A stretch of 64,000 bases of DNA from Lenzites betulinus (Eukaryota; Basidiomycota; Agaricomycetes; Polyporales; Polyporaceae). The notes beneath the pieces are model-generated. The model was given only the letters and a program-made list of their open reading frames with translations, ran no database searches and had not been told where the DNA came from. A program made the translations under genes and the position numbers. Of this stretch, positions 22,619 through 35,022 are shown in pieces. The DNA lies in assembly GCA_022264855.1 (NCBI GenBank), contig JABYQU010000027.1, forward strand, positions 411,455 to 475,454, read 5' to 3'. Numbering within the stretch: the stretch's first letter is position 1; each line of letters opens with the position of its first letter.

Positions 22619-25600
22619 ATGGCGACGATGGAGACACTGTCTAGCGGCCTGCGGCAACGGCGTAAGGACCGCGCCTCATCCGACGAGACAGTCACCAGTA
22701 ATGGCGAAGGGGGTAGTCCAGAACGGGACGAGGTAGTTTGGGGCAAGACCCCCGGCGGTGAAGGTACGTGGCAAGATCGGAGCATCTTAGCAAGCCGCAC
22801 TGAACGTATATCCTACACCAGTATTCAGAGTTCCGACGACCCACGACGTACTCACTCTATTCCATCCTGGATACCCTAAATCGCACATCGATCTATTCAA
22901 TCTCGCACTGCTTGGTCTTCAGATCGTCTTGTATCTCGTGCTCTCCCGAAAGGCGTCTCAAGTGTTCTTCCTGCTTTACTTCGCGTTCTGGCGCGCGGCA
23001 TACGACGCGGGTCTCGGCTGGGTCCTTACGAAACAAAGCAAGCGGAAATGGATCGTGCGCGAAGTGCAACGGCTAGGCTGGCTCGACGAGAAGCGCAAGC
23101 CCGAAGTTAGGCAGTGGATCAAGCGGCAGCTCGCAGGCAAGATGGGCAAGGACTACTCATTCGATGTTCGTCGCTGCATTATAAACAGCTCACACGACCT
23201 GCTAATTGAACGTTCGTTGCGGTGCTATGAATAGGAACTCCCGTTGGAGTACAACACGTGGCTGCTTTACCGCCAACTCGTAGATATAATCCTCCTGAAG
23301 TGCGTCGCTGCTTGTGCTACTACTGCGATGTCCAAAACGCTGCCTCTGATGCATGCGCACGATTTTGCAGTGACTTCCTCGCATACTGCATGTTCGCCTT
23401 CTCATGCTTCCGGGTGCCCGAAGGGCTCTCGATGCCTGTTCACGTCATGAGGTACGGCAGCACTTCCTCCGCAGGCTTTCCGGCCGCTCGGTCCTATTGA
23501 ACTCAACTGCCGTTTCAGGTGGATCGGCGGCATTGCATTGATTGCCTTTAACCTTTGGGTGAAGACCGAGGCACACAATGTTGTCAAGGACTATGGCTGG
23601 TACTGGGGCGACGTCTTCTTCCAGCGCGGCGCGCTTGTTTTCGATGGCGTCTTCGAGCTCGCGCCGCACCCCATGTACTCCGTCGGTATGTCCGCGCGCC
23701 TCGCGCAGACTTACAGATGCTGATCGCGTGCACAGGGTATGCCGGCTACTACGGCCTGTCGCTTATCGCGGGAAGCTATGCAGTGTTGTTCGTCAGTTTG
23801 GCGGGACATGCGGCCCAGTTCGGGTTCCTCGTATTCTTTGAGAACCCTCGTGAGTATTCAGTGGTCGTGGAAGATGCTTTACTGAAATGTCCGCAGATAT
23901 TGAGCGCACGTACGGCCAGCGCAAGCCCCTCGCCCACCGATCTCCCCTGCTCCCCCGCGCCTCGCGCCAGCTCGAGGATGTCCCGGAGACCCATACCAGG
24001 CAATCGTCCGTCTCTTCGGTCGCATCAGCGGACTCACCTACCCCAGCTGCGACGGAGGGAGAGACCGCGACCGAGTCCGAGGAGGTGTTTACTGAGACCG
24101 AGACTGAGCAGGAACTGGAAATCGCACCTTCGATTAAGTCCAAACGTAACAGCCTTGGCCTGTCATCACTGTCGTCGAGGGAGGACGTCCCGCGGAGCAC
24201 GAAACGTGTGCAGGTCGTCTCACAGCATGATCTGTTCCACAGGTACTTCCGGAAAGACACGGTGTTCCTGCATAACATCGATCTCCTTCGGTATGCCCTC
24301 CTTCCGCTTCGGGATCGCACTGGCTAACTTATATCGTGTGAACCCCCTCCAGCGCGTCTGACTTCCAGCTCGTACTCGTGATGGTCTACGCTTTCGCCCT
24401 AGCATTTACGCCCTCGCTCTCCCCCGGCAGCGCTCTCGTTCTCCATTTCGCACACGCCCTCACGTGGTGCCTCTTCCACTCCGTCGGGCTCGGGCTCCTC
24501 CTTCGTGCACAGTCGCAGAACAAGTTCCTCGTGCGCCACTACCTCAAACATTACCATTACCCCCAGGGAGATCGCGGTCAGGGTGCGGTGCAGGAGGCGT
24601 TCCAGAACTGGAAAACGATCTATAACATGAGCACGGTTATGACCTACGGTGAGTATCCTGACAAGGGAATCCATGGAAGGCGAGACGCTGATGAGGTGAT
24701 GGGCGAGGATAGCATCGGCTGTTGGCTTGGTGTGGAGAACGTATTCTGTCCCGCAACAGTGGGCGGCAGGCAATGAGCTCTTGCGCCACACTCTCGGTGT
24801 TGTAAGTATTGTCCTTTGTGTTTATATGCGGATCTCGGCTGACCGTGAACCGAAACAGCTCATGATCGGCCTGCACCTCTGGTCGACGTTGGAGTCGTAT
24901 GAGGTGCTTGGACTGTTTGGTGGGTCAAGAGAATGAATATATAAGCACTGGACTAATAGTTCATAAAGGTTGGTTCTTCGGCGACTTCTTCATCGAGGAT
25001 TTCCCCTCCCACCTTGAGTACACTGGAATCTACCGGTATGTTCATGCCCTCATCACAGCGACATGGGCTCATAGGAGACGTCATGTAGCTACTTGAACAA
25101 CCCGGAAGTTATCAGTGGCGCGGCCTTCTTCGGGCTGGCCATGATCAGTGGGAGCAAGCTTGCTTTCGCACTGGCCGTCATCCGCCTCCTCTCGCAGTGG
25201 TGGTTCCTGAGCAAGGTTGAGAAGTCTGTACACTTTCTTTTCTCAACTTATTTGAGACATCATGCTGACGCATACACGCAGCCCGCACATGCGCAAGCTG
25301 TATGGCGACTCCATCCGGAGCGACGCTGGATTTGTGAAGGTCATCAAGAAGGTGGCGCAGAAAAACGCGCGCCTTCTTGAGTCGCGTGCCGGACGCCATG
25401 CCCCGGAGATCCGACGCGTCGCGCGCGAGGTCAAGGGCACGTTCGACAAGGTCTACGAGGAAACAGCGGAGGTCGTCGAAGACTTCCTTGCGAAGTGTAA
25501 GTGTCTTCCGTTCCGTGCGTAATCTTATCGCAGGGGTGCTTATACTTGAAACATGACAGCGCGCCCGAGGATCTCTGGTGTAGTTCAGGACACCAAGGTG

Positions 25601-26549
25601 CTGCTGCAGCAGTCGCGCGAACGGCTCGTCATCTCGCGCGTAGCTAGCGATCTCTCGTCCTACGACACGAAGAAGTACAAGGTCTCAGTGGTTCCCAGTG
25701 CCGATGGCACGTTCCGATTCCACCTCGGCGAGCCCATCCGCGTCAAGTGGCGTGCACCCCTCCGCCACTCGCGGAAAGACTGGATTGGCATCTACCGCGT
25801 ATGTTTCCGCTATCCCACACCATTCTGAGGATCTACTCACAGAAGGAATTATAGGTTGGCGCCAACCAGTCGAATCTAGTCACGAAGACGTCCTCGCTTG
25901 GCATGTGGGTACCCGTGCACGACGATGAATGGGACGGTGACATCCCGCTGAGTGTACGTACGCCGGCCACCGCCACGCCTGGTTCGCCCGACGTCGAGGA
26001 GGGCGAGGTCGTGTTCAAGAGCGGCGCGCTCCCTTGGCGGATAGGCCGATACGAGGTGCGGTACCACCACGACGGCAAGTACAACGTTATGGGTCTCGAC
26101 GGACCATTCGATGTCGTTGGTGAGTCTCGTCTGCGTACCCCTCCGAAAGTGATCTTCGAACTAGGGCTCACGAGTATCCCGCTCCAGTCGACAAGCCGCG
26201 CACACTCGACTTCGCAGGCGTGCGCGAGACGCTCATGCGCATCGTCCCGCTCTGCCTCGACATGGACCCCTCGCTCATCCCCCAATCGTGCAAGTCGCAG
26301 ATCCCCTCCTCAGACGCCGCCTCGCCGCCGCCCACGCCCACCAACGCGAGCGCGTCCCCCGCGGACGACGCGGACGGGCGCGACCCCGACGACTTCCGGT
26401 TCTGGTCGGAGCGGCAGGCGCGGCGGATCTCGCTCGCGATCGAGCAGGCGTTCGCGGTGGAGCTCACGCCCGAGGTCGTCGTCGCGGACGCGAACCTCTC
26501 CGCGCTCGCGAACCGGATCCTCGTCTCGAAGGAGCTGCTCTCGGACTGA
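22619..26549 (+). CDS. CHO2: Phosphatidylethanolamine N-methyltransferase (CHO2/PEM1 type)
   Basis: Sixteen exons: 22619-22763, 22822-23165, 23235-23299, 23371-23451, 23519-23685, 23736-23849, 23897-24290, 24353-24648, 24713-24801, 24859-24919, 24969-25035, 25089-25223, 25282-25496, 25560-25798, 25855-26119, 26188-26549 (1012 residues). It is an ER membrane enzyme that transfers the first methyl group(s) from S-adenosylmethionine to phosphatidylethanolamine on the way to phosphatidylcholine. Two methyltransferase halves are visible. The first has [24 protein letters not shown] sequence and the [17 protein letters not shown] motif. The second has [29 protein letters not shown] Ser/Thr/Glu-rich loop of about 120 residues separates them, and the C-terminal cytosolic domain ([20 protein letters not shown]) is typical of fungal CHO2. 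Length is slightly above the yeast enzyme. Confidence 0.95.
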
Positions 26550-27263
26550 GCTGGGGCCCACGACGCGATACGCTATACAGCTTACGACACGGTCTAGACG
26601 ATTTCTTGGTTCATGGCTTACACGCATACTGGTAATCTGGTGAAGGGGGGACGCCGTTGCTGATCTTACTTCCTGATGATACCCGAAATGACTGCGGGGT
26701 GCGCGGGGTGGCGACTGTGTCGTCCGCTGCTGCACTTCTACGCTTCTACGAAAGTAACATAGATATTGGCTGCTCGTAATGCATATCTAGATGTTTTGCT
26801 GGTGCACATCATCGTGGTAGCGAATACAGTATTGTGAATACCGAATTCGTCCCGGTTCTTCAAGCAGTGGTGGTGAAGGACAGTCGACCGCCCCAAAGCT
26901 GTCTGAGCAAGGGGTCGTTTGTGAAATAATAGGCGACGAATGTGAGGTCACCACCTCAATGCAGCAAACTACCAAAAGATGAGGCCTACATCTAGGTGAT
27001 AGGCCAGGAGCGCTGAGCTCTGGCTGAGTGAAGTGGACACATTATAGGACATTGCTCAAGCACGAGTAGATGAATGCACGATCCTACTGAACACTACAAC
27101 GCTACAGCCCTCATAAAGTAGTGGTATATAAACATTCGAGCGAGCAACACGGCCACGACACAGTAACGCACGCTAGATTAACAACCTCGAAAGTGGGCCC
27201 ATACAGAAACCGTATCAGAGAGCGTCCAATGTCCCAGCGGCGCACCCCCCGCCTCCATCTCAG
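26550..27263. other. Convergent 3' intergenic region
   Basis: 714 bp between the 3' ends of CHO2 (+) and the DUF6533 gene (-). More AT-rich than the flanking genes. Nothing beyond presumed 3' UTR and terminator sequence is seen. Confidence 0.5.
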
Positions 27264-29017
27264 TTATCGCGGAACTACCACAGGGGGCGATATCGGCGGC
27301 GACAGCGTGTGCGCATCGTCGTCGTCGCTCCCACTACTGCTGCTGAACCGACCACTGGGCCGGAGCATGCCCGCCTCCATCCCCGAGTCGCGGCTGCCCG
27401 CCCGGGCGCGCGCGTTCAGCGCCACGCGCTCATCCTCCTCGTCGCTCTCCTCGTCGCTCTCGTCCGGGTCTTTCGCGTGCGCATGCCTGCTCATCCCCGC
27501 ACGGCTGCCGCCAGCCGCGGAACCCATCTGGAACGTCACGGGGCGCGAGCGCGAGCGCGGCATGGAGCGGAGGGGCACGGCGCTCTCGACGTCGTCGAGG
27601 CTGAGCGCGGAGTAGAAGTGGGAGGGGATGCGGAAGTGCGGGTCGTCGAAGGAGGAGGACAGGCTGCCGATGTTTTGCTCGTGCTGCGCGCGGAGGTTGA
27701 GGATTAGTCGGGGGCCCTGGAGGTGGGGTTGTGTTAGTAGCGATATTGGGAGGGAAAAGGGGGGAGAAGTAAAACGTACAGCGGTCCCGAGAGTTGCGAG
27801 AAGCCATCTAGAGCAGCATCATATGACCGAATAAGTGGTCTGAACGGCCGTATTAAATAGGTAACGCACGGGAACCCCAGTGTAACGAGTGTTGAGGGAG
27901 CCATCGTAAACAAGATGGTGTTCGTAAGCATTATAGCTGCGGGCGTGGAGCGTGGTCAGCGCGCATGCAACACGGTTGGGAAAGACAACACGCACTGTAA
28001 ACACTGATGAAGGCCACCGCGCCGTCGCGCACGAGACTATTCAGCAGCGTCGTGTCCGAGAAGCCATCCTTTGCGCCCCCGAGGATTTTGTACATCATCA
28101 ACACGAAAAGGAATGACTCATACACTATCGACGCCGTGCTGTACGACACCCGGTGAGTCAATCGTTAACATAATGAACGATGATCACACTTACCTGTAGA
28201 TGACCATCTCGGTTGGCAAATCTGCGGCCTTACAGTCCCAGCCAGCTCGAACCTTGTTGATGCTCAGACCGAGGCTAACGGCCATGAGCACGACCTCGAT
28301 CGCGAAGCCGCTCAGCATGAACCGCATGACTTTTGGCTGGGTAGCGTATACCGCGTATACTGCCAGGACGTCAGTCCGGGAGCCTAAGCGAGACACACGG
28401 GGACGGCGCACCTCGCAGAATGATGATGATCTGCACCGCGGCTTCGACAAGAAAGGTGGAAATGAACTGGAAGATGAGCCATGGTATACAAGGCACGACC
28501 ACCTGGACATTCTGGATACTGCGCGGGTTGCACGTTGAGTGATTGGCTTCAAACGGTGATAGTAATGTGTGCGAACATACGTCAGGGACACCAGGGAGTA
28601 ATATCGCACGAAAAGGTACAGTGATTTGGGTAATGACCATTCGGATCTGCGATCATACGTCAATGAGTGACGGAATGCGGATTGCGGGGACTGCATCGCA
28701 CGCACGGCCATATCAGCAAGACCTGCGGACCGACCAAAGTTTTTAGCTCAAAGCTTTACACGGCCGTCATAAAGCGGAGACGCACCTCTTCGTCCAGAGA
28801 TGTCAGGATGTCCCACGTCAGCATCGCGAGTGCGGCAGCTTCCCAGCAAGGCGGAGATGAGATCCCATGGCAGCGCAGTAGAAGGGAAGCAGAACGCACC
28901 AGAGCTCCTCGCTGCACCCTCCGCCTGCGCCAGAGCATCAAACACCCGCTGGGTGTCTTGCCATAATATTTGATCAAGTATCGCTGAGCTGCCCGAGTAG
29001 GTGCCAGTCGAATTCAT
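27264..29017 (-). CDS. DUF6533 multi-pass membrane protein
   Basis: Likely exons: 28900-29017, 28760-28838, 28581-28646, 28412-28518, 28194-28359, 27996-28138, 27870-27936, 27780-27807, 27264-27716 (408 residues). The DUF6533 signature is AALAMLTWDILTSLDEEV...SEWSLPKSLYLFVRYYSL, followed by about six hydrophobic helices (for example LIFQFISTFLVEAAVQIIII and MRFMLSGFAIEVVLMAVSLG). The tail then starts GPRLILNLR, the usual cytosolic start in this family, and is acidic and Ser-rich. DUF6533 proteins are greatly expanded in Agaricomycetes and their function is unknown. The junction between exons 2 and 3 is uncertain: the GTAAAG donor used keeps frame but gives an unusual RLRFMTAV bridge, and a GC-type donor is an alternative. 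Confidence 0.82.
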
Positions 29018-29647
29018 GTGAAGCGAAGACCAGGGATAGCCGGGGACCGAGCAGTCGTACAGTTACGCTTACAGAAGTAGTGGGTCCTGCAGTGCATCAC
29101 AGCCAGATAGGCTGCGAACGGTGTTTACGCACAGAGGGAAGCGGGGGTGTTCATAGTCGAGGACACCAGGGAACAGCCCGGGGCCCCGAATGTCTTGGAC
29201 CTAGACTAGCAGCTGATGCTGTGTTTCCCAGCGCCGAGCGCTCGCAACGGAGCTGCAGTGCGGCCGGTGATTGGGCTCCTCGAGGTCTGTTGTGAGGCCA
29301 GCATCGGACAACGGGAGGAGAACATGCGCGGAAGACGAGATATTTGCAAAGTAAGGAGGAGCTAGTGCCGGCTGCGGTAAGGTCGGAGTGACTGCGATCG
29401 GAACGCTCTCGCCTGTCATTACCGTCGTTTGATGGGCGTCTAGTGCAACTTCGAGCATCCCGGCTCTGGATTGATCTTTGAGGCGTACTTCGCATCGTTA
29501 CAGTCGGGATACATATACCAGCATTCGTAGACTATACAGAGACCAGTTAGGACAGGACACATGATATGATACTATACAGACGATACTACTAGATAAAATC
29601 ATTTCAAACACAGACTTGGGCCATGACCTGATCTCGGACTGGGTGTA
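29018..29647. other. Intergenic region
   Basis: 630 bp between the DUF6533 start codon and the SUR2 stop codon (both minus strand), so it should hold the DUF6533 promoter and the SUR2 3' UTR. No further gene seen. Confidence 0.5.
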
Positions 29648-30796
29648 TCAATCGCTTTTGTTGAGCTTCGCCTTCAGCGCTGCTCGGCGGCGTCTGACGT
29701 CTTCGCGGGACATATGCGTTCCGAGGATGGTATCCCAGTGAATGAAGAACGGCTGTGCGAAGTTGTATTTGATACCGATGGCCTGAACAGAAGGGAAACA
29801 CAGCCCGCATCAGTAGGAGCAACAAGCTCGGGCACGGCGCCCGAGGGAGCATGGTTTTGTGGCGGCGTCGCGGAGTGCACTCACCTGATGGTGGATGTCG
29901 TGGTAGTTCGCGGTGTTCGCGCTCACGAGCTGCAGCGGGTCCCAGGGGAAGTTGTAGCCGCAGTGGATGTCGACGGCCTTGAGAATCGCGATGACGAATA
30001 GGAACGTTGCCTCGCGCGGGGTGAGCCCCGCGGCACGCTCCGCGATGAGCGATCCGAGGGTGTCCATCAGGAAGCCCTCGAGCGGGTGGTTGTAGAGTGT
30101 GCCGTACGCGTACGGGACGTACAGCCGGTGGTGCTGCGCGTGGATCTTCTTGTAGAGGTACGAGTTCATGTGTAGCGCGCGGTGCAGGAAATATTGCCAC
30201 GAGTCGATCAGGAATCTGCAGGTGCAGAGAATCAGTGGCTTGAAGAGCGCAAGTGACAGGCAATGCAAGGCTCACATGCCGATGAATAATCTAACCAGGG
30301 GGATCGCCCACCAGTAAAGCGTGTAAATGCCGATCGCACCCCTCGTCGCGAGAAGATGATAAGAAAGCTCTTGCCCCAGTATCCGCTCGATGAAGGACGA
30401 CATGGGGCCGGCCAGCTTGAGCATATTCGCGAGGTGGTCCACGGAGTCACCGGCGGCGGCAGGCGTAAGCCATATGAGGCCCATGCCGGTTTGGATGACC
30501 TGTTGAAGGATAACCTGGACAAGGACCTCGCCGCGGGTGGCTAGGTTGCCGGATTTGATTTCAGCACTCTCGTGAATGCGATACTTCTCCAGCCATTTCC
30601 AACCAGATATGTCGAGCGAGTGGAAGAAGCCGCTGAGAAGCCAATATGCGATCACGGGGGCGGCAAGAGCGAAGATATGATCGGGGACACCATCTACGAG
30701 AGAGGCCTTCGGGGAGTAGTAGATGGGCGAGTTGGTGGAGAGGTAGTGTAGCTGTTGCTGGTCAAGGAAAGCAGGGGCCGCAGAGGTAGTGTTCAT
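29648..30796 (-). CDS. SUR2: Sphinganine C4-hydroxylase (SUR2 type)
   Basis: Exons: 30276-30796, 29885-30215, 29648-29782 (328 residues). It is a di-iron fatty acid hydroxylase family member of the ER membrane that converts dihydrosphingosine (or dihydroceramide) to phytosphingosine. The three histidine clusters are present: HRALH at about 185-189, HAQHH at about 199-203 and NYHDIHH at about 277-283. In between lie YVPYAYGTLYNHPLEG and GYNFPWDPLQ, both typical of SUR2. Four or so hydrophobic segments precede and separate them. The start ATG opens a short hydrophilic N-terminus as in yeast Sur2. Together with CHO2 nearby it makes a small group of ER lipid-modifying enzymes, though not an operon. 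Confidence 0.95.
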
Positions 30797-33400
30797 GGCA
30801 GGGAGATGGGTACAGCCGTGCGCTCAAGCAAGACCAATGAGGCTTTATGTGGTGCGCCGACATACAGTCCTGCTGCTGATCGGCGAGCCACAACAACAGA
30901 GCATAGCTCATGATAAACATACCGGAAAGTCGGACCTGGCGTTGGCGTCTTCAGTTCCCGGAATATGAGACATCTCGCCGCCGGGGACATGTTTGGAGCT
31001 GCACGGCGCTGGCGCAGCAGCGCCTTGACACGTTTGGACGACCTTCAGGTCCTGGCAAGGTGACAGGTGGAAGGAAGTGGCAGCCCTGAGTTGGTTCCGG
31101 GCTCGTCTAGCAGATCCTGAGGCCGCCCATATGCCCACGTGTGATCTGCTATGATCCACCGCAAGCTTGATGCGCGACATAGCGATGCAAGGGTGGAGGA
31201 GTAGTGGGCCAGCTGAAGTGATCACGCTCATCCTAGATGCGGGTGGGTTTCTTTGAATCTGAATCTGTTGAGTGGTGCTAGTCAAGTGTTCGGTTTCGAC
31301 CTCAGGTAACTCGACGGCGGCGACCAAAGTAAGGCAGATTTTAGTTGCTATCAAAGGAGTGGTTATTCGTAGCTGCTGCGGTCACCGTGCAGTATAGGAT
31401 TGTACGTACTTCACAAGCGGTCACATCGTCAGGTCGAATCGGATGATTTTAGCGTCCCCGGAACAATCGACACGATATCGCGCGTTCATCGTAGTCAGCC
31501 GCCCTTAGAGTCTTCACGGTCCGGCGGAACATGAAACCACCTCGGTCCCGCACGGAGCTATCAATCCCTCACTAGCATAGATGGGGCTGGTACTTGCACA
31601 GTGCGGCCTACTGCAAGTCGACGGCGCAGGCTGATCTAGGTAATCAGTAGCCCTGCTGACGGTTGGTATTGTGGAACGATGAGAACACAGTGGCCCCATG
31701 GATCGCTACGGTGATAACATACCTTAAAGCATGAGACACCATTACTCCGGTCTAGCAGCAGACCTAGACCGCCGCCGCCGCAAAGGTTCGTACAGTGTCG
31801 TCTTCTCTGATGCTTAGTGTCCAAAGGAGAGTTGTTGCGATGTCAGCAAACATAGGGCGTCCGACTCGGATACGTGTAACGCTCGGCGCAAGCTGCAAGC
31901 TTGGCCCCCGACGGCGGCGGAGTTCTTCTTGCGATCCAGGCACATTGCTCTGTCGTTCTGGCCCTGTTTTACCTATGTTGAATTGCTGCATCAGTCAAGG
32001 TGTTACGCTGGTTCTGGACGAGACGCTTCGTCGCTTACTGGAGTTGAACAACCTGCGCGGGTTACTGCCCTGCTGCGTCTTCAAACATCATAATTTTCTG
32101 AGCTGCAAACTAGCTCATGCCAATATACCGCAATGTAAAGCGAATTGATCCAGAAACCAACTGATTCGGTGCGAGCTCAAACATAGCCAGAATCCAAGAT
32201 GACAGAACAGAACAGGTGGCGGACACGGTGGCAGGCGCCGATAGATTAGATAAAATTCACCGTTGGCACTGCACTGTAACTTTAATAACTTCATACGTAG
32301 TCCATTCTACGATGTGCAAGCGCTCTGGCGAAGCAGCTAACCATATTTTCAACGCGCCAGATCGTAGAACTTGAATGCTCACACATGCGAGGTCAACCAA
32401 GTACCGTGCCAAGTACTGCCAGAAAAAGCATATCCGTGCCTGATGGTTTGAACTTTTCCCGACGATGCAAGTACTCGTGGTGAGTGCACGGTGGTCCTCG
32501 TATAAGCAAAGCGTACATACAGTGCCAAGCTAATACACCCTCTAAGTATCAGGCCTCTCCGCACAGCGGATCTATGTACGCTGCGGTACCTGAGGGCGTC
32601 ATGCTGCCATCTGTCAACATATTGCTAATCACGAGTAGAACCGCCGAGCTTCATTCATGTTACAAAACGACGTCACCACTCCGCAACTCCGTCCACGCAG
32701 TACGAGCGTTACAATAATCATGGCCTTCGCTAATTGCAGTGCAATTAGCGAAGGCCATGCTGTAGTGTAAGCAGCGCTGATGCCGCCGGTGTGCTAGCGT
32801 TTGCCAGATTTCGAATTCCAACACACGCTTCACTGCCTGTACGGCGCGCGGGACATCGCAACGGCGTTCTAGACAGAGGTACCAGGCTCAATGGGGATGG
32901 CCAAAGGGCCGCAGGCAGCAGCTTAAACACGCACATCAAACAGGTCTGGTGAGTACTCCGAGCACTTCCGAATCCCGATGGACTGCGCTCCCGGGTAGTC
33001 TCATGTCACAGCTTCATTTGCCCAAGTTTGCTGACAACATGCAGGTCTTGTTAAAGAACTTAGGTTGAACACTGTTAAACAACAGCCTTACTGCCGTACT
33101 ACGTATGTTATTCGTTCTATACATGGCCCAACGCCGGTATGGCTTCTGAACCGTTCAAGCTGTGAGGCCGGGTATTATACATGAGGCCGAATCAGATGCA
33201 TCATATGCGATAGATGCGAAGTCCAGAAAACCATGACATCCACGTTCAACGAGGTTTCTGCATGATGTTTCCGTTGCAGACTCAGTCCGGGGAACTGGAC
33301 CTGAGTAGCGCGCGCCAACCACGTGGCGACGAGGAGCTTCAGCGCTAAACAACACTGCACAGTCCTTGCCTTCGAGCATTCACCTTCTCACTGCTCGCGC
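30797..33400. other. Gene-poor region
   Basis: About 2.6 kb without a recognisable gene. Short frames only, no family signatures. It contains the 41-bp palindrome at 32719. Confidence 0.5.
32719..32759. repeat. 41-bp near-perfect palindrome
   Basis: Two perfectly complementary 20-bp arms (CATGGCCTTCGCTAATTGCA and its inverse) separated by a single G. No mismatches. It lies in a gene-free stretch and does not border any element that I can see. It could form a cruciform in DNA or a 20-bp hairpin in RNA. Confidence 0.95.
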
Positions 33401-33489
33401 CCACCCACGACTCGCGTTCGTTCATCTCGACTGGGACACCTCTTGGCCCTCGTGGTAACTCCGAGAATCTCAGCGTGTGTCACAGGACG

Positions 33490-34213
33490 TGCAGTGCGTT
33501 AATTAGCACTCTGGTTGGCTACTGGGGGACCATTTGGTGCCGACCATGCCAGTATTACAAGTTGCGGGAGGTACGCAATATTCGCTTCATGTCGTCGCTC
33601 TGGGAGCATCTTTCAGCATGTGGTGGGTGCACAGAACTGGTGTAGCATGATGGAATAGACTCGTTCTCTACTGTATCTTGTGAAGCATGCAGCGGCTGTG
33701 GCAGCGGGTGTTCACCATTCATTGCTAATATGCTCACCAAAGTGCAGAGCCTCGCCCGTCAACGAAGCCGGAGCCATTAGGCAATGCTCCCCTGGTCATT
33801 CTGTTCACGACATGCACGCTATGTGCGCTATTCCTGCTGTGGCGCCGAGCCCATGCACTTCGGAGCGTCGTTGCCCACCCGTGCGTGATCACGAACATAT
33901 TCGTTCTGAGAACGTACCTCATAATTTTTTCAGTCTAAGGAGTTGGCCGCAGACTGATGGGCGTATACGTCTGTCTTTGGACGAAGGGCCGTCTGCAAGG
34001 GAATTCCTCGACGATGATTACGACGAGGACCATACAGGGCTGGGAGACGACGAACCTATTGCCGTGACCGCCGGTCGTCTGCAGAAGGCAGCATCCACGG
34101 CGGAGGACAGAGAACTTGAGCCAACTCTTCTTTTCTCCACCGAGGCAGACGAGGATGAACCACCACCGCCACCTCCGAAGGCTTCGCCGCCGCCACCGCC
34201 TTCGAAGACGTGA
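33490..34213 (+). pseudogene. Broken gene for a single-pass membrane protein
   Basis: Three pieces on one strand look coding. The first, at about 33511-33655, reads PVLQVAGGTQYSLHVVALG then ASFSMWWV, like the end of an extracellular beta-sandwich seen in Ser-rich basidiomycete membrane proteins. The second, at about 33793-33880, encodes a hydrophobic helix (LVILFTTCTLCALFLLW) followed by RRAHALRS. The third starts after an acceptor at about 33931 and runs to a stop at 34213; it is an acidic, Pro-rich tail. The first piece is closed by stops (near 33650) with no good donor in phase and the 5' end is missing, so I read it as a decayed copy. A misread intron is the alternative. Confidence 0.35.
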
Positions 34214-35022
34214 GGTATGCTACATCTCAGGTAAGTTCATCACCTCTTTCTTTTCTTCGCTCTTTAATTATAGCAGCTTTCGGAAGGACTCTGCTCTCAT
34301 AATGCTCTGTCAGACATACTACGATGCGTACTCAGATTTCACCTCTATGACATCCCTATAATGAAGGTGTGAACTTGTTTGAGCGTCGCTTCAAAGTCTT
34401 TTCTCTTGGGTTCTTGGGAGTGTCACTCAGTACCTGCATCGGTAGACTTGAGGCTCACCTACTATCATCGTTATGAACATGGCCGCGCGCTGAGAAACAC
34501 ATCTTTAATAAGCGGTCCCTCATTCAATATCAAAGTATCTGCCGTACTGAAGGCCCTCCTGACATCTTTCTATGAGCGTATTCTGACATTCCAGACGGAC
34601 TGTAGTATATTGGAACACGACGCGCCAAGTCCGCCCGTCGGTCTATCTCGCGCGCGCATGATGTCAAGCTGATCAGGGCAGGCGTCCCCGGACCGCCAGC
34701 CCGCCGCTTTCCCCTCTCGATCGCTGTTCAGGTGCGTCGGCATTAACGACGAGCGACCTGTAGCGTCACGTACAAGGCCTCCGACCGCCGACATCGTCCG
34801 CTCATGCGCTTGTGCGCCGACAGTCGCGCCTCCCCGAGAATCCTCCGGCACGGCCATCCTGCGGTCACAGGACCGTGTGCCTACCGGTGCCTACCGAGTA
34901 GCCCACTCCGACGTCGATGGCAACAACCTAGAACACAACCTTCGGGCCCGCGCGTAAACGCATAAAGCCTGCATGCGTTGGGTGTGGCCGCGCCTGCATC
35001 CGCCTCGCACCGCGACAACACG
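34214..35022. other. Intergenic region upstream of GH115
   Basis: About 800 bp, no gene seen. The region just before 35023 should contain the GH115 promoter; no clear TATA box was found. Confidence 0.45.
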
